A stretch of DNA of 64,000 nucleotides. It comes from Megaustenia siamemsis (taxonomy: Eukaryota > Mollusca > Gastropoda > Stylommatophora > Ariophantidae). The notes below the pieces were generated by a model, which was given only the letters and a program-made list of their open reading frames with translations, was not told the origin of the DNA and searched no databases. Position 1 is the stretch's first letter, and every line of letters begins with the position of its first letter. The translations under genes and the position numbers were made by a program. The stretch covers positions 37,408,280-37,472,279 of the forward strand of contig JAVIAB010000160.1 in NCBI GenBank assembly GCA_032433765.1, read 5' to 3'. Positions 51,490 to 62,647 of the stretch are shown here, one piece after another.

Positions 51490-54400
51490 AACAAACGAAA
51501 GATAGATGCAGAACATTCAACTCCAAGTTAAAAATTCAAAGATGATGATCCATTAGCAACACTGCCTGATGATGTACGGGTTGTATATGAGCAAAATTGG
51601 GCAGCTATAAACACCCATGCTACAATCAACAAGACAGTTTCTACATATACATTTTTCCATTCACCAGCACGTCCATTTATCACAGACTGGTCTGCTCTTT
51701 TAAGGGATATATTTGACACTCAGACAACCCGATTCAAAATTAACTATGGTCACCACCTGATCCTTAGACACCGGGACACCGGTGATCTACGTTTTTTCCA
51801 CTCTTCCCTCAACAACTCGGCTGTTCTAGAATTTCCTCAATTAATCAATAATCTTGGAGATTTCAACAGCTTCGTTGATTCTCTAAACGAACAGAACCCT
51901 GTAGACATTGCCATGATCAACAGACCTGATACTAAGTGGATGGTGGAGAGTATTCCAGCAACTAGTTTCTATTTATTTCACATACGTGACTTCCCCATTG
52001 GATGTTGTTTAGAGGAATTACCATCTTATATTACTAACAATAGGTACATTTACACCATGCAGAAGTGTCGGTCGACTAAGAATTTTTATAATGACAATCT
52101 CTGTTTTTTCCGCTGTTTGGCGTTATTTAAAGGAAGTGATATCGACAATCTAGAATTGAACATTTGTCATCTCGTGAGTCAGTGGCACTTGCACTGGGAC
52201 ATTCTTTTCGTTGACACTTTTCCAGGTGTGACGTTACAACAACTACCACACTTAAAAGAATGTTTCAATATAAACATCGATGTATTTGAGTTCAATGATG
52301 AAGAGGCCCTCTGTCCAAAACTCCGAAGCAGGGGATCACATGATGATACTATGCGGGTCTTGTTTCACAAGGACCATTTCATGTACATTAGTAATATTAA
52401 TAAAGCAGCTAGTGCTTTCTCTTGTCCACAGTGTGGAAAATTATGGGCTTGCTATTCTATGATGACCAGGCATGCCCAAACATGTAATGGTGGTAAACCT
52501 AAAGATTATTTTAGAGGTGGAATTTATATGCCTAGCGAGACTATTGGGGATGTAATAGAGGAAGAGGGTATTGACGTACCCGGCGGTTTCGTGTATCCCT
52601 TTAGGGCCACCTTTGATATGGAATGTTATTTTGATAATACCAACTTGCCCACCCCCAAAGGTACCTCTGTTAGTACACATTTTTTAGCAAAACATGTCCC
52701 TCTGTCTGTATCTGTGGCCTCTAACGTTCCTGGGTTTGAAGATCCTGTCTGTTTTGTTAGCGAGGGAGATCCTCAGAAATTAGTAAATAAAATGATTAAG
52801 TATCTAAAATCTATCTCGAAGGAGGCGTATAAAATTTTAAAAGAGGATTTCAGAGAACTGTTTGAAAAGCTGGCCGGATGTGCGCAAAGGCGTGATCGGA
52901 AGAAATCTGACCCAAGAGGTCGTCTAAAAGCTTACTTGAAGCAGCTCCCAGTGATAGGTTTCAACTCGGGCAAGTACGACATAAATTTAATAAAGCCGTA
53001 TTTAATACATTACTTCGCTGCCGCCTCCGTACCTGAAACAGCTGGAAAGGGTAACCACTACATTGAGGACAGCGATCAGGAAGACGAGGGAGAGGATGAG
53101 GAGCACGAGCAGGAAAGTGTGATACAGGATGCTGAGGAGGAACGGATAGAAGAAGAAGAAAACCGACTTGGTGAAATAAATTTTATAGTTAAACGAAATA
53201 ATAACTTTATGTGTATTGCAACACCGAATCTAAAATTCTTAGATATAGTAAATTATTTAGCCCCTGGGTTTAGTTATAGCAAGTACTTGGCAGCCTATAA
53301 AGTAGAGGAGACAAAGGGTGTTTTCTGTTACGAGTACGTAACAGATTTAAATAAGTTGAATGAGAGGGAGTTACCCCCATACGAAGCGTTCTTTTCGAAA
53401 CTAAAAATTGTAATATTTCCGAGGAGGAGTATGCTCTGTGTCAAAAGGTCTGGAAGGACAATAAAATGACGACCCTTAGGGACTTTTTAGTTTGGTATAA
53501 CAACAAAGATGTAGTCCCCTTCTTAGAGGCCTTAGCACAACAGTTTTGGTTTTATAGGAAATTAGACATCGATATGTTTAAGAATGCGATTTCGGTCCCC
53601 GGAATAACTCTGAGGTATCTATTTAAAACTCTCTCCAGGGATGTGGGTTTTTCCCTGATTGCAAAAAAGGAAGCCGATTTGCATCATACAATAAGACAGA
53701 ATATTGTCGGAGGCCCCTCTATTATCTTTCATCGGTACCACGAGAAGGATAAAACCTTTATTAGGGGCGGAAAAGTGGTCAAATCCATTAAAGGCTATGA
53801 TGCCAACGCCCTTTATCTATGGGCACTTATGCAAAAGATGCCCACCGATTATACGGTCATACGTAAGGCTGAAGATGGGTATAAACCCCTTAAAATGAAC
53901 TACTACACGCGTCAGTGCAGAGAGTATCTGACTTGGATTGCCCACCAAAACCAGGTTCATTTGAGAACCCAGTTTAATGCTCGCGAGATCGCTTTGGGTG
54001 AGCGCAAGATTAGAGTGGATGGGTGGGATAAATCCAGTAGGACCGTGTATCAGTTCCATGGCTGTCTCTTTCACGGTCATCCAAACTGTGACATCACCAG
54101 GGATCGAGAAGTCAATCCGGTGAATAATATACAGTTGGCTGATTTGTACGCGAAAACCTGTGAAATAACGGCTTATTTAAAGAGCCTCGACCGTGTTCGC
54201 GTAGTAGTTATGTGGGAGTGTGAGTGGCAACGGCTAAAGAAAACAACGCCAGCTATTCAGGTCTTTATAGATGAGAACCTACGTGGTTCTAAACCATCTT
54301 TTGGTAAATATAAACCAATCACTGATAAAGCCATTATAGATTCAGTTTCAGACGAGTCGTTTTTTGGGCTCGTCGAGTGTGACATTCACGTTCCCGACAA

Positions 54401-56437
54401 GTTAAAAGAGTATTTTAGTGAGATGACCCCCATCTTTAAAAATGTAGATGTAGGTCTAGATGATATCGGTCCGTTTATGCGAGAGTACGCCACCAAAAAC
54501 AAACTATTACGTACCCCCAGACGTACTCTCGTGGGTAGTTATAGTGGAACAAAGATTCTGTTGGCCACACCGCTGTTAAAGTGGTATTTAGAGCATGGGC
54601 TAGAGGTAACAAAAATTTATCAGGTGGTAGAGTACCTACCCATTAGTTGTTTTAAGGAGTTTGGGGACAAGGTCACAGAGGCGCGTCGGGCTGGTGATTT
54701 AGATCCAAGTCAATCTATAGTAAGCGACACGATGAAGCTCTTAGGAAACTCGGCCTACGGGAAGACCTTGACGAATATGGCGAAACACGTGGACGTCTCC
54801 TATGTTAAAGAGGGGGCTGATACAACCAAGTTGGTAAATAACCCACGATTTAAAAACATGACATCTATTGGTGAGGACCTGTACGAGGTATCGATGGGTA
54901 AAAGAGGTATAATGTGGGATCTTCCTTCGCAGATTGGTTTTTTCGTCTACCAGTACGCGAAATTGCGGATGTTGGAATTTTATTACGACTTCCTCGATAA
55001 GTTTGTAGCTAGGTCCAACTTTCAACTCTGTGAGATGGATACCGATAGCCTGTACTTGGCCCTCAGCGAGTCATCGTTAGAAGAGGTCGTTAAAACCGAT
55101 AAGGTAGATGAATTTTTCTCACAGTACGACAAATGGTTCCCTTCAGAGACTTGTGAAGTCCATCGGGCCGATTTCATTCAACACAGGGGCGTAAAGTATG
55201 ACTGTTCAGATTGTAAGACGAGACAGCTATACGACAAACGGACTCCTGGTCTGTTCAAGTTGGAATATTCGGGGGATGGGATGATTTCCTTGTGTAGCAA
55301 GACCTATTACTGTTTTGGGGATTATGCTAAAGTTAGCACCAAGGGTCTTAATAAACGCCACAATAAGTTAGATAAGGATACATTCACAGAGGTCCTAACC
55401 AAAAAACAAGCCGGGGGTGGTAAAAACATAGGGTTTAAAACATACAAGGGGTCGGTACACACATATACACAACATCGGAACTCACTCTCGTATTTCTACA
55501 TCAAGCGTCAGGTCCATTCTGACAACGTGACCACCTCCCCTTTATCCATTTAACACTATCATTTATTACTGCTTGTAAATAAACTACTTTGTTTTCTATG
55601 TATTAAATATGTGTATAATGACATTAGTTAAAGAATACATTTTTGTCTAAACCATGTGTTATCTATTGTTCAATATATACGAATAAAACAATAAATAAAT
55701 ATCAGGTCCATTCTGACAACGTGACCACCTCCCCTTTACTCATTTAACACTATCATGTATTACTGATTGTAAATAAACTACTTTGTTTTCTATGTATTAA
55801 ATATGTGTATAATGTACATTAGTTAAAGAATACATTTTTGTCAAAACCATGTGTTATCGATTGTTCAATATATAGGAATAAAACAATAAATAAATAAATA
55901 AACTTGTCACTGTTTTTTATTGAATGAGAGTATAAAGAAAGAATAGATTTATGAAAGTTACGGAACCATTGAAAGTACAAAGAATATGAAAGTTATGATA
56001 CCACCGCCGCCCCTTCACCACCCCTTCACCACCCCTTCACAACACCACCGCAGCGGGAGGTCACCACGAGAGGTCACCGGGAGGTCACCACCACCACCAC
56101 CACCACCACGACCGGAACAAAAAGGGGCGGGTAGACTCTCATATAAGGAAAAACGGCACCAAAAATTGTGCCTCGATCTGCGTGTAGACTATTTATATAA
56201 GGATTTATCTGCGTTTCGACGCCTTCACAACACCACGAGAGGTCAACGAGAGGTCAACGAGAGGTCACCGGAACCAAAATGGGCGGGTAGACTCTCATAT
56301 AAGAAAAAATGAAGACTCTCATATAAGGAAAAACGGCACCAAAAAATGTGCCTCGATGTACGGGTAGACTATTTATATAAGGATTTAGGTGCCTTCAAAG
56401 GCACTTTTATCCGTCCTAATTGACATACTATACTACT
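51490..56437 (-). repeat. Right mirror arm (4,948 bp)
   Basis: Starts inside the zinc-finger tail (AACAAACGAAAG) and runs through the PolB extension, PolB, the duplicated 3' end and the terminal repeats to the element's right end. It differs in length from the left arm by 12 bases (11-bp unit plus 1 base). Confidence 0.93.
51913..55553 (+). pseudogene. PolB: PolB, right-arm copy, 1-nt frameshift
   Basis: The same gene as 45299-48940 but with A5 at 53403-53407 in place of A6. The frame therefore leaves the polymerase after ...FFSKLK (codon 498), ends at 53469, and the rest is open from 53466 to 55553 (695 codons). The upstream part retains the exonuclease Exo I and II motifs; the downstream part retains Exo III and all polymerase motifs. 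The homopolymer position means that a sequencing error cannot be excluded. The upstream 127-codon extension (51532-51912) and the in-frame TAA (51529-51531) are also present. Confidence 0.88.
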
Positions 56438-56446
56438 ATCATCATC

Positions 56447-56868
56447 ACCATGTGGCATACCTGTTGGCGTAGGCGATCATGTCCTTCCACAATCTCCTGT
56501 CCACAGTGCATCGTATCAGTTCTGTTGTTGACTGTTTTCCATGCCATGACACCAAGCTATTCAGTATTTTCTCTCTTTTTATCGTCCACGATCTCTCTTT
56601 CCTTTTATTTTGCCAGTTGTAACCAAGAATCCCAACGTCCCTCTTCTCATGATGTGCGTGAAAAATGTTGATTGTTTCTTTCTGTTTTTTTATGAGTTCC
56701 CTTTTTGTATTGGCCTCTTTGAGAATTTCCTCATTGGTCTTTTGTCCAGGAAACTTTCAACATTCTTCTGAGAAATCCCATCTCTGTGGCCTCTAATCGT
56801 CTTGTCATTTGTTTGTCTACTGACCAAGATTCGCTTCATAGGTCAGAATTGGTTCTATATAGTACTGA
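56447..56868 (-). mobile_element. LINE-B 3' fragment; its tail is the Polinton target
   Basis: Minus-strand LINE-B end (ATGTGGCATACCTGTTGGCGTAGGCGATCATGTC, then thumb-region relatives). On the plus strand its 3' tail is (ATC)n, which continues on the other side of the Polinton (44397-44403). The LINE-B insertion is bounded by TCAATCTAT (44388-44396 and 56869-56877). Confidence 0.8.
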
Positions 56869-57355
56869 TCAATCTATACACTGAGCAAATCTTTAAAAAC
56901 ATCACAGAGATGCCAGACCTAAACATTAATGGAAAGATAATCAGTAACCTAAGATATGCTGATGGATACCGTATTACTAACAGAAAATCCTAAAGACCAA
57001 CACAATTTACTTAATGAAATAAGCATGACAGGCAAAAAATATGAATTAGATATGGCACGAAAAGCCAAACGCTTGGGAACACTGCTTTTCGTGGCAAGGC
57101 GCTGTGCCACTGAGTTCGATCCTGCTTTGGTCCATATTTTTTTCTGTTGATTATTTGTCAATTTTTCCGAGTGCTGTAAACATACCTCTTCCTCTGAATT
57201 GATTCGATGATTATCGCCTCGGAAGTTTCCCTCTATAATAATAATCATTTATTATTATTTGTCTTCAGCCTATGACAACCTGCACAATCAAAGCAAGAGA
57301 CAGAGCAGAATGGTAGCCAACATTCGATGCGGAGACGGCACTCAATGATGATGAT
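56869..57355 (+). mobile_element. LINE-C host copy, right part, with SINE-3
   Basis: Resumes the LINE-C frame left at 44396: INLYTEQIFKNITEMPDLNINGKIISNLRYADG (motif C with altered second Asp), then a gap filled by a SINE-3 unit (about 57050-57255: TTCGTGGCAAGG, GTTCGATCCTGC, ACTTCCGAGG-type tail). The last 95 bases are the family's C-terminal codons (MTTCTIKARDRAE, RCGDGT) and a GATGATGATGG tail. Confidence 0.7.
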
Positions 57356-57359
57356 GGTG

Positions 57360-57690
57360 AATCGACAAAGCACACACAAAATATATGTAAGTGAATCCTC
57401 AGAACATGACACAATCGACTCCATAGTCACATGTTAAGAGAATTCAAGATCGGCACATCAACTACTTGTACATGTGGACAGGCGCCCCAGACTGATGAAC
57501 ACATACTTCACGATTGCACAGAATATAGTAGGGCTAGGAAAATCCATTGGCCCAAAGATACAACACTACAGACAAAACTATATGGGCCACTGCAAGAATT
57601 ACAAACGACAGTAAAATTTATACAGGAAACGACATTGCAGATAAAAACAATACTTCGGGTGAACGAAAGATATGTAAGTTAATAAACTCA
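57360..57690 (+). mobile_element. LINE C-terminal fragment (Cys/His end)
   Basis: The open frame 57431-57682 reads LREFKIGTSTTCTCGQAPQTDEHILHDCTEYSRARKIHWP. CxCG...HxxxDC is the conserved zinc-binding end of RNase H-bearing LINE polyproteins. No other part of that element is adjacent. Confidence 0.65.
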
Positions 57691-57714
57691 CACTAAATAA
57701 AACTACTTGGAAAA

Positions 57715-58410
57715 TACTTGGTATAGCGTGGAACGAATTCAAAACAAACGAGGAAATTAGAGAAATCGCCATTCAACCACTAATATCTTCATCATCATCA
57801 TCAAGTACCGGGCCTACTGGCGTAGGTGATCATGTCTCTCCACAACTTTCGATCTCGACAGTTCTTTATCATTTCTGTTGTTGACTTCTGCCAAGCCATT
57901 CTCTTAAGCTGTCTGCTATTTTCTCTCTTTGCTTCCCTCTATCTCTTCGTCCCTCAATTTTTCCAGTTGTTACAATATATTCCAGTTGTTCTCTTCACAT
58001 TACATGGCCAAAAAATGATGATTGTTTCTTCCTAATATTGGAAATTAGCTCTCTTATTGCTTTGACCTCTTTCAGAACACCTTCATTAATCTTCTTAGCT
58101 GTACATGGTATTCTCAACATTCCTCTGTAAAACCACATTTCTACAGACTCCAGTGATTAATAATATAATTACTAACATTTTCAGTAATCAAGAAAAGACG
58201 ATGGTCATATGTTGGACATGTGATGAGAAGAAATAATAACTGAATAGCAAAGCAGGCCCTCGTGTTGGAGGGAAACAACAGGTAAGAGGAAGAACCAGAA
58301 AGACACTGAAAAGAACATTGATGAGAGAGGCAAGAGCAGCAGGAATCGGCTCCCTCAATGAGATAGAGCTTCTTGCACAGAACAGAGACAAATGGTGATA
58401 TTTGATAAAA
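57715..58410 (+). mobile_element. LINE-E 3' part split by LINE-B
   Basis: Starts with the WNEFKTNEEIREIA segment (57720-57785), is interrupted by a minus-strand LINE-B end (about 57790-58160, ATCATCATCATCAAGTACCGGG first), and resumes near 58165 with CAGTAATCAAGAAAAGACG. It ends GRTRKTLKRTLMREARAAGIGSLNEIELLAQNRDKW. The flanks ACTAATATCTT and ACTAACATTTT look like a diverged target duplication. Confidence 0.7.
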
Positions 58411-58439
58411 GATCTTAACAAGGATTGAAAACTACTAGA

Positions 58440-58925
58440 ATAAAAATTTAGATGATGATGATGATGATGATGCGGTCGCCCGATGATTTGAGGTATTCTA
58501 GCGGATACGAACCGTAGACTTCCTCCTCGTCATCCGCCCTTAAAAGGACGTTAAGTGGACGTAGTTACGTTGTGTTGAAGTTTGCAGTGTAACACTGTGA
58601 TATCTGCGCCTTTCGGCCCAACACATCCGACTTCAGCCGACATTTTTGAGTACCGGGTTTGTCGTCCCTCTTCGATCCCTGCTCGCTTGGCCAGACTAGA
58701 CAGGTTAGTCTGTTTCTGGAGGCACCGCGGAGAGGTGTAGCAGGGTCTGGATGGTTCTGGTTCACCGATCCTGGCGCAAGCCATCAGTTATGAGTCACTG
58801 ACGACTTCCAGCTCTGGTGCTGGGTGGGGCGCGCCTTCGCCTCCAAAATTTAGATAGAGAAGGAGTATCTGGGTCTACGCCCTAAGGTCTGGCTACGGCT
58901 CGAAATGACAATGTAATAGATAGAA
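58440..58925. repeat. Dispersed repeat 'B', copy 3, with SINE-8-like tail
   Basis: Begins after a (GAT)8 run. Contains the blocks shared with 2590-2845 and 26150-26404 and ends TACGGCTCGAAATGACAATG...ATAGATAG, like SINE-8. Unusually GC-rich for the window. No intact frame. 58926-60249 is AT-rich and I see neither a gene nor a repeat there. Confidence 0.5.
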
Positions 58926-60249
58926 ATAAAACTACACAGAGACTGGATTATGAAATATCTGAAAAAAAGAAAATATTATTAAAAATGATTAAAAAAAAAA
59001 AAGAAACAACTGATTAGACTTGTTTCGCCATAAGCTACCCAATACAACCTCAAGTCAATATTTCCAATATAAAGTCACATCTGACCCCCAGAAGGAATAG
59101 AAAAGCTTTGTCTGTCTTGTCAAGCTAAGCTGTTTAGCATTTTCTGATTTTCTTCAAGACGAGATTTCTTCTTCCGCCAGCATCTTGGTTAGAATTTCTG
59201 CTGCCGACGTATTCTGCTGGTAGGTACCGTTTGACACTGTCTGGGCTTATCTATGATAATGTCTTTGGTGAATGATCTTTTTCATGAGCTTATTACATCA
59301 TATTTAAAAGCAGTTGTTTTAAATTGCCTTTGTAATTCGATGCTTTAAGGCAGAGTCTTTGCATTTATTTAGCATATTATTGGTACTTGCTATGATTGAA
59401 CAGAACACTATGAATTATTGAATATGATAAAATGATGATGAAGTCGAAGTGATGGAGTGCCGCTGGGCTGGCGCTGCTATATAGCTCTCAAGGTTTCATT
59501 TTGCTGTAGTTCTTTACTGTTCTGAATTTTCAATATAAAAAGTGTTCTGGTTCATTAAACCAGTGGAGAAGGATTCTCGCTTTTTTTTTTCGGCACAAAT
59601 TGCTTCAGAAAACGTTCCATTGATTAAAAGTTGAACAGTACTACTTGACTTGTCTGACTTGTCACTTGAGACAGATTGATTGAAAGTGAGAGTTCACAGA
59701 GAATTAATATATGATACGATTCAGTTATCAACTCAACTGTATCCATATTTACAACGCTTAAAGCGTAAATTATCGATTTAAAAACAATTATAACTAGTTA
59801 AATATGTTACGTATAATTATTGTTTGTAAGTTCAGTTTGTATTATAATTTACTAAGTAGTAAATTTACTTAGTTTTCTTTAAAAAAAATATTGAACTCAG
59901 TGAGTCTGAAATAGTGAAAGCCATCCTCACTCAGAGCTGGTTTGATGATTTGATGGAAAGTTTTTAGTTTCACTTATATAAATAATACCAACATTCTGGC
60001 AGCACTACTAAGAACTAATGTGAATAAAGAAGTGAAATCAGTTATGAAGATAAAAGTAACATTCCTTTGTTTCATCAGCAAAGCAACAAACAACAAAATG
60101 TGAATAGTTACATTTATACTGCTCACACAGTGAATAGTACAGAAGTAATGATTGTTTGATTAAACAGTTTAGTAGCCTTAACCATCTGGGAGACATAGAG
60201 AATTTTTCTTCATGACACTGATTTAATAAAAATAAAGATTCCCTCCACC

Positions 60250-60405
60250 CTTTTCTAAGCATATGAAGAATATGGTGTTAGTGACCCTATTTTTCCATGA
60301 CCACTGCAAATTTTTGGGTGATGGGGTCATCATACCAGGCTGCCTTAACTTCCGGAAAAATCTTTGGTAAGATATTGGGTGAACCCTGGAGCCTCGTTAA
60401 TCTGA
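60250..60405. mobile_element. SINE-2-type 3' fragment
   Basis: TATGGTGTTAGTGACCCTATTTTTCCATGACCAC and GGGTGATGGGGTCATCATACCAGGC match the SINE-2 body in antisense orientation. The tRNA head is missing. It lies just outside the LINE-A insertion at 60432. Confidence 0.5.
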
Positions 60406-61067
60406 AAAAAAATCCACCACTTCTGGGAACTTTCTTTAATTTTATCCAGGGTCTCTGCTGTCATCCATGTCTTATTCTGGCATTCTCTTTGCCCCAGTGT
60501 TTCTTCGCATGTCTCTTTCCATATATCTTTTACCTGTTTCCAATGATCTTCTATATTTATTGTATTTTCTAGTTGTTGGAGGACTTGGTATTTGTTTGAT
60601 ATTGTGACTGCAAATTTATCTTTAATTCCTTGTTCTTTGAGAAACCCTACATTGAAATACTTTCTACCCTTATTAGCTGTAGTATACCTTTTTAATTTAA
60701 TTTTAAGTTTGGCTATCAGAAGATGATGATCAGAAGCTACATCTGCCCCTCTATATACTTTTACATCCTGTAAGGATGACTTAAACTTATTATTAATACA
60801 TATGTGATCAATTTGATTTTCTGTTCTATGATCTGGTAACACCCATATAGCTTTGTGTATTCTTTTATGTTGGAATATTGTTCCTCCTAGGCTCACTTGA
60901 TTAAGGGCGCAGAAATTCACAAATATCTCTCCATTCTCGTTTATATCTCCAAGTCCATGTTTTCTCATAATCTCTTCCAAGCCTCTGTTGTCTGATCCTA
61001 CTTTAGCATTTAGGTCTCCCATCAAGATTATAATATATTTTTGGCTCGCCTTGCATCCATCTGACAT
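60345..61067 (-). pseudogene. LINE-A endonuclease domain, C-terminal part
   Basis: APE-type endonuclease that nicks the target. IIILMGDLNAKVGSDN carries the GDxN motif, ENQIDHICINNKF the QIDHI motif, and GADVASDHHLLIAKLKIKLKR the terminal SDHHLL motif with the catalytic His. After EETLDKIKE the frame leaves the LINE at 60431 and reads host sequence. It is separated from its N-terminal half by the SINE-1 insertion. Confidence 0.82.
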
Positions 61068-61100
61068 TAGTAGCTGTTTATAGAAATCATCTTTAACTAA

Positions 61101-61348
61101 GGGAGCCGCAATAGCTCAGTGGTTAGTGAACTGGACTACAAAGGACAAGGGGTAGGGTTCAATCCCAACCGACGGCTTCCGGGTTCACCCAGCCTTAAAT
61201 GGGTACCAGATTTTTTTCTGGGAAAGTAAAGCAGCATGGGCGTAATACCGACCACATTACCCAAAAATCATGTGCTGAAGGTCTGTAAAATATATGGTCA
61301 CTAACACCATATTTACTTGGCATGACAGAGGTACTTTACTTTTTTACT
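61101..61348 (+). mobile_element. SINE-1 full-length copy with 12-bp target duplication
   Basis: 248-bp element from GGGAGCCGCAATAGCTCAGTGG (A-box) through GGGTTCAATCCC (B-box, one change), TTCCGGGTTCACCCAGCC and the shared body to a T-rich end. It is flanked by ATCTTTAACTAA (61089-61100 and 61349-61360). This copy defines the family's ends and interrupts the LINE-A endonuclease. Confidence 0.92.
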
Positions 61349-61352
61349 ATCT

Positions 61353-61679
61353 TTAACTAAATGTTGCTCTCATTAGTCTTGGTCCTACTGCTTCCCATTC
61401 TATTAGTGTCTTCTGTGTATTCCTTGATAGCATTATAGCTACCCCTTCACTATGTTGTGCTCCAGGTTCCTGGTGTCCTGATGATAAAATCATCTCTCCT
61501 GTATTTAATTTTATTCTTTCCGTTCCTAGCCATCTTGTTTCACACATTCTCAGAATATCTATCTTGTAGTTTGTCATTTCTGCTGCTACCTGAGCAGCTT
61601 TTCCCTGTTTGTTTAGGGTACGTACATTCCAGGTGCCAATTCTGGAGGATTTCCTGGTAGGCAAAGGGTGATTCGACAA
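61353..61679 (-). pseudogene. LINE-A endonuclease domain, N-terminal part
   Basis: SRIGTWNVRTLNKQGKAAQVAAEM (start of the APE fold, with the N of TWNVRT), IDILRMCETRWLGT (catalytic Glu), and EGVAIMLSRNTQKTLIEWEAVGPRLM. Its 3' end is cut by SINE-1. Upstream (61680-61873) is the LINE 5' region, with GAGAAAGGAGGGTTGGGC (minus strand) repeated twice at the very end. Confidence 0.82.
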
Positions 61680-61873
61680 CCCGGACTCCTTACGGCTTTC
61701 TCCGGCTTACATCTTAGACAGAGAGCCCTTATGTTTCCTGGATGGCAGATTTACTTTTTCTCTCTTTGACTTGTCCATGTTTGTGAAATTTTTTCGGCTT
61801 TTTTTTTTTTTTACAGTATGGGATAGCCAGTCATATGCCCAACCCTCCTTTCTCGCCCAACCCTCCTTTCTCG

Positions 61874-62647
61874 TGATGACATAGTTCTCCTATCACACAG
61901 CCATCAACAGATGCAGGATAAAATGAGCATACTTGATGAGAGATCACAACAGCTAGAACTGAAGATTAATAGAGATAAGACCAACATTATAAGAATTAAT
62001 ACAGTTAGCAATAACCAAATAAAACTAGGAGAAATACCTCTACTAGACGTACAATCTTACATATATCTGGGCAGTAATATAGATAAAGAGGGAGGAACAG
62101 AAAATGATACCAAAATAAGGATATCAAAAGCAAGAGGAGCTTTCATTGCACTGAGAAACGTATAGAAATCCCAAGAAATTAGGTTAAATACAAAAATAAA
62201 AATTTTCGACTCAAATGTTAAGTCGATGGAGAACAACAAAATTGACAATCACGAAGATACAGACTTTCATTAATGGATGCCTACGCAGAATAAAAGGATG
62301 GAAATGGCAGGACAAAATCACTAACATAGAATTATGAAAATGTACCAGTCAAATACCAGTGGATAAAGAGATACAGTGAAGACGATGGCGCTGGATAGGA
62401 CACACACTACGGAAACCAACTGAGAGTATTACACAACAGGCCCTTTTTTGGAATTCCCAAGCGGAAAAGACAAAGATAAAGACCAAGGAGACCAAGGAAT
62501 TCTTGGAGAAGACAGATAGAAGCAGAGATGAAGATGATGGGGAAGACATGGAATGATCTTAAAAGAATGACAAAAAACAGAATGACTTGGAAAGTGTTTG
62601 TTGAAGACCTATGCTCCACTGGGAGCTAAAAAGGTAGAAGAAGAAGA
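61874..62647 (+). pseudogene. LINE-A 3' segment (RT motif C to 3' end)
   Basis: Begins mid-motif C (DDIVLLSHSHQQMQDKMSILDERSQQLELKINRDKTNI) and continues LGSNIDKEGGTENDTKIRISKARGAFIAL. A stop follows at 62163, then decayed thumb and C-terminal codons (HTLRKPTESITQQAL). Very similar to 1378-2149, so both came from closely related sources. 62661-63254 has no gene that I recognise. Confidence 0.78.

Larger units (their letters stand above)
44404..56437. mobile_element. Polinton/Maverick element, mirror-image form
   Basis: 12,034-bp element with ends AGTAGTATAGTATGTCAATT / its exact reverse complement. It is flanked by ATCATCATC (44395-44403 and 56438-56446); the 6-bp duplication typical of Polintons is ATCATC. 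5'-AG termini, a protein-primed PolB and a packaging-type ATPase identify the group. Both halves carry the same arm of about 4.95 kb in inverted orientation; the unique centre is 49364-51489. No integrase, cysteine protease, major or minor capsid gene is present, so it is defective for integration and particle formation on its own. Confidence 0.93.
60432..62647 (+). mobile_element. LINE-A insertion inverted by twin priming
   Basis: The flanking 13-bp duplication is ACTTCTGGGAACT (60419-60431 and 62648-62660). The left 1.44 kb (60432-61873) is the LINE-A 5' part on the minus strand: 5' untranslated region and endonuclease. The right 0.77 kb (61874-62647) is the 3' part on the plus strand, from GATGACATAG (motif C) to an AGAAGAAG tail. 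The 5' end of the RNA abuts the 3' segment, and the middle of the element is lost: the product expected of twin priming. A SINE-1 lies inside. Confidence 0.88.

Noticed and set aside
55986..56312. Pro/His-rich open frame in the Polinton right terminus
   Set aside because: Reads through (CAC)n and GGTCA repeats of the terminus; no conserved features.
44404..56437. Giant DNA-virus or adenovirus-like genome fragment in place of a transposon
   Set aside because: The 6-bp target duplication, 5'-AG ends and the Polinton-type PolB with its FHGC block point to a Polinton; no virus-specific gene set is present.
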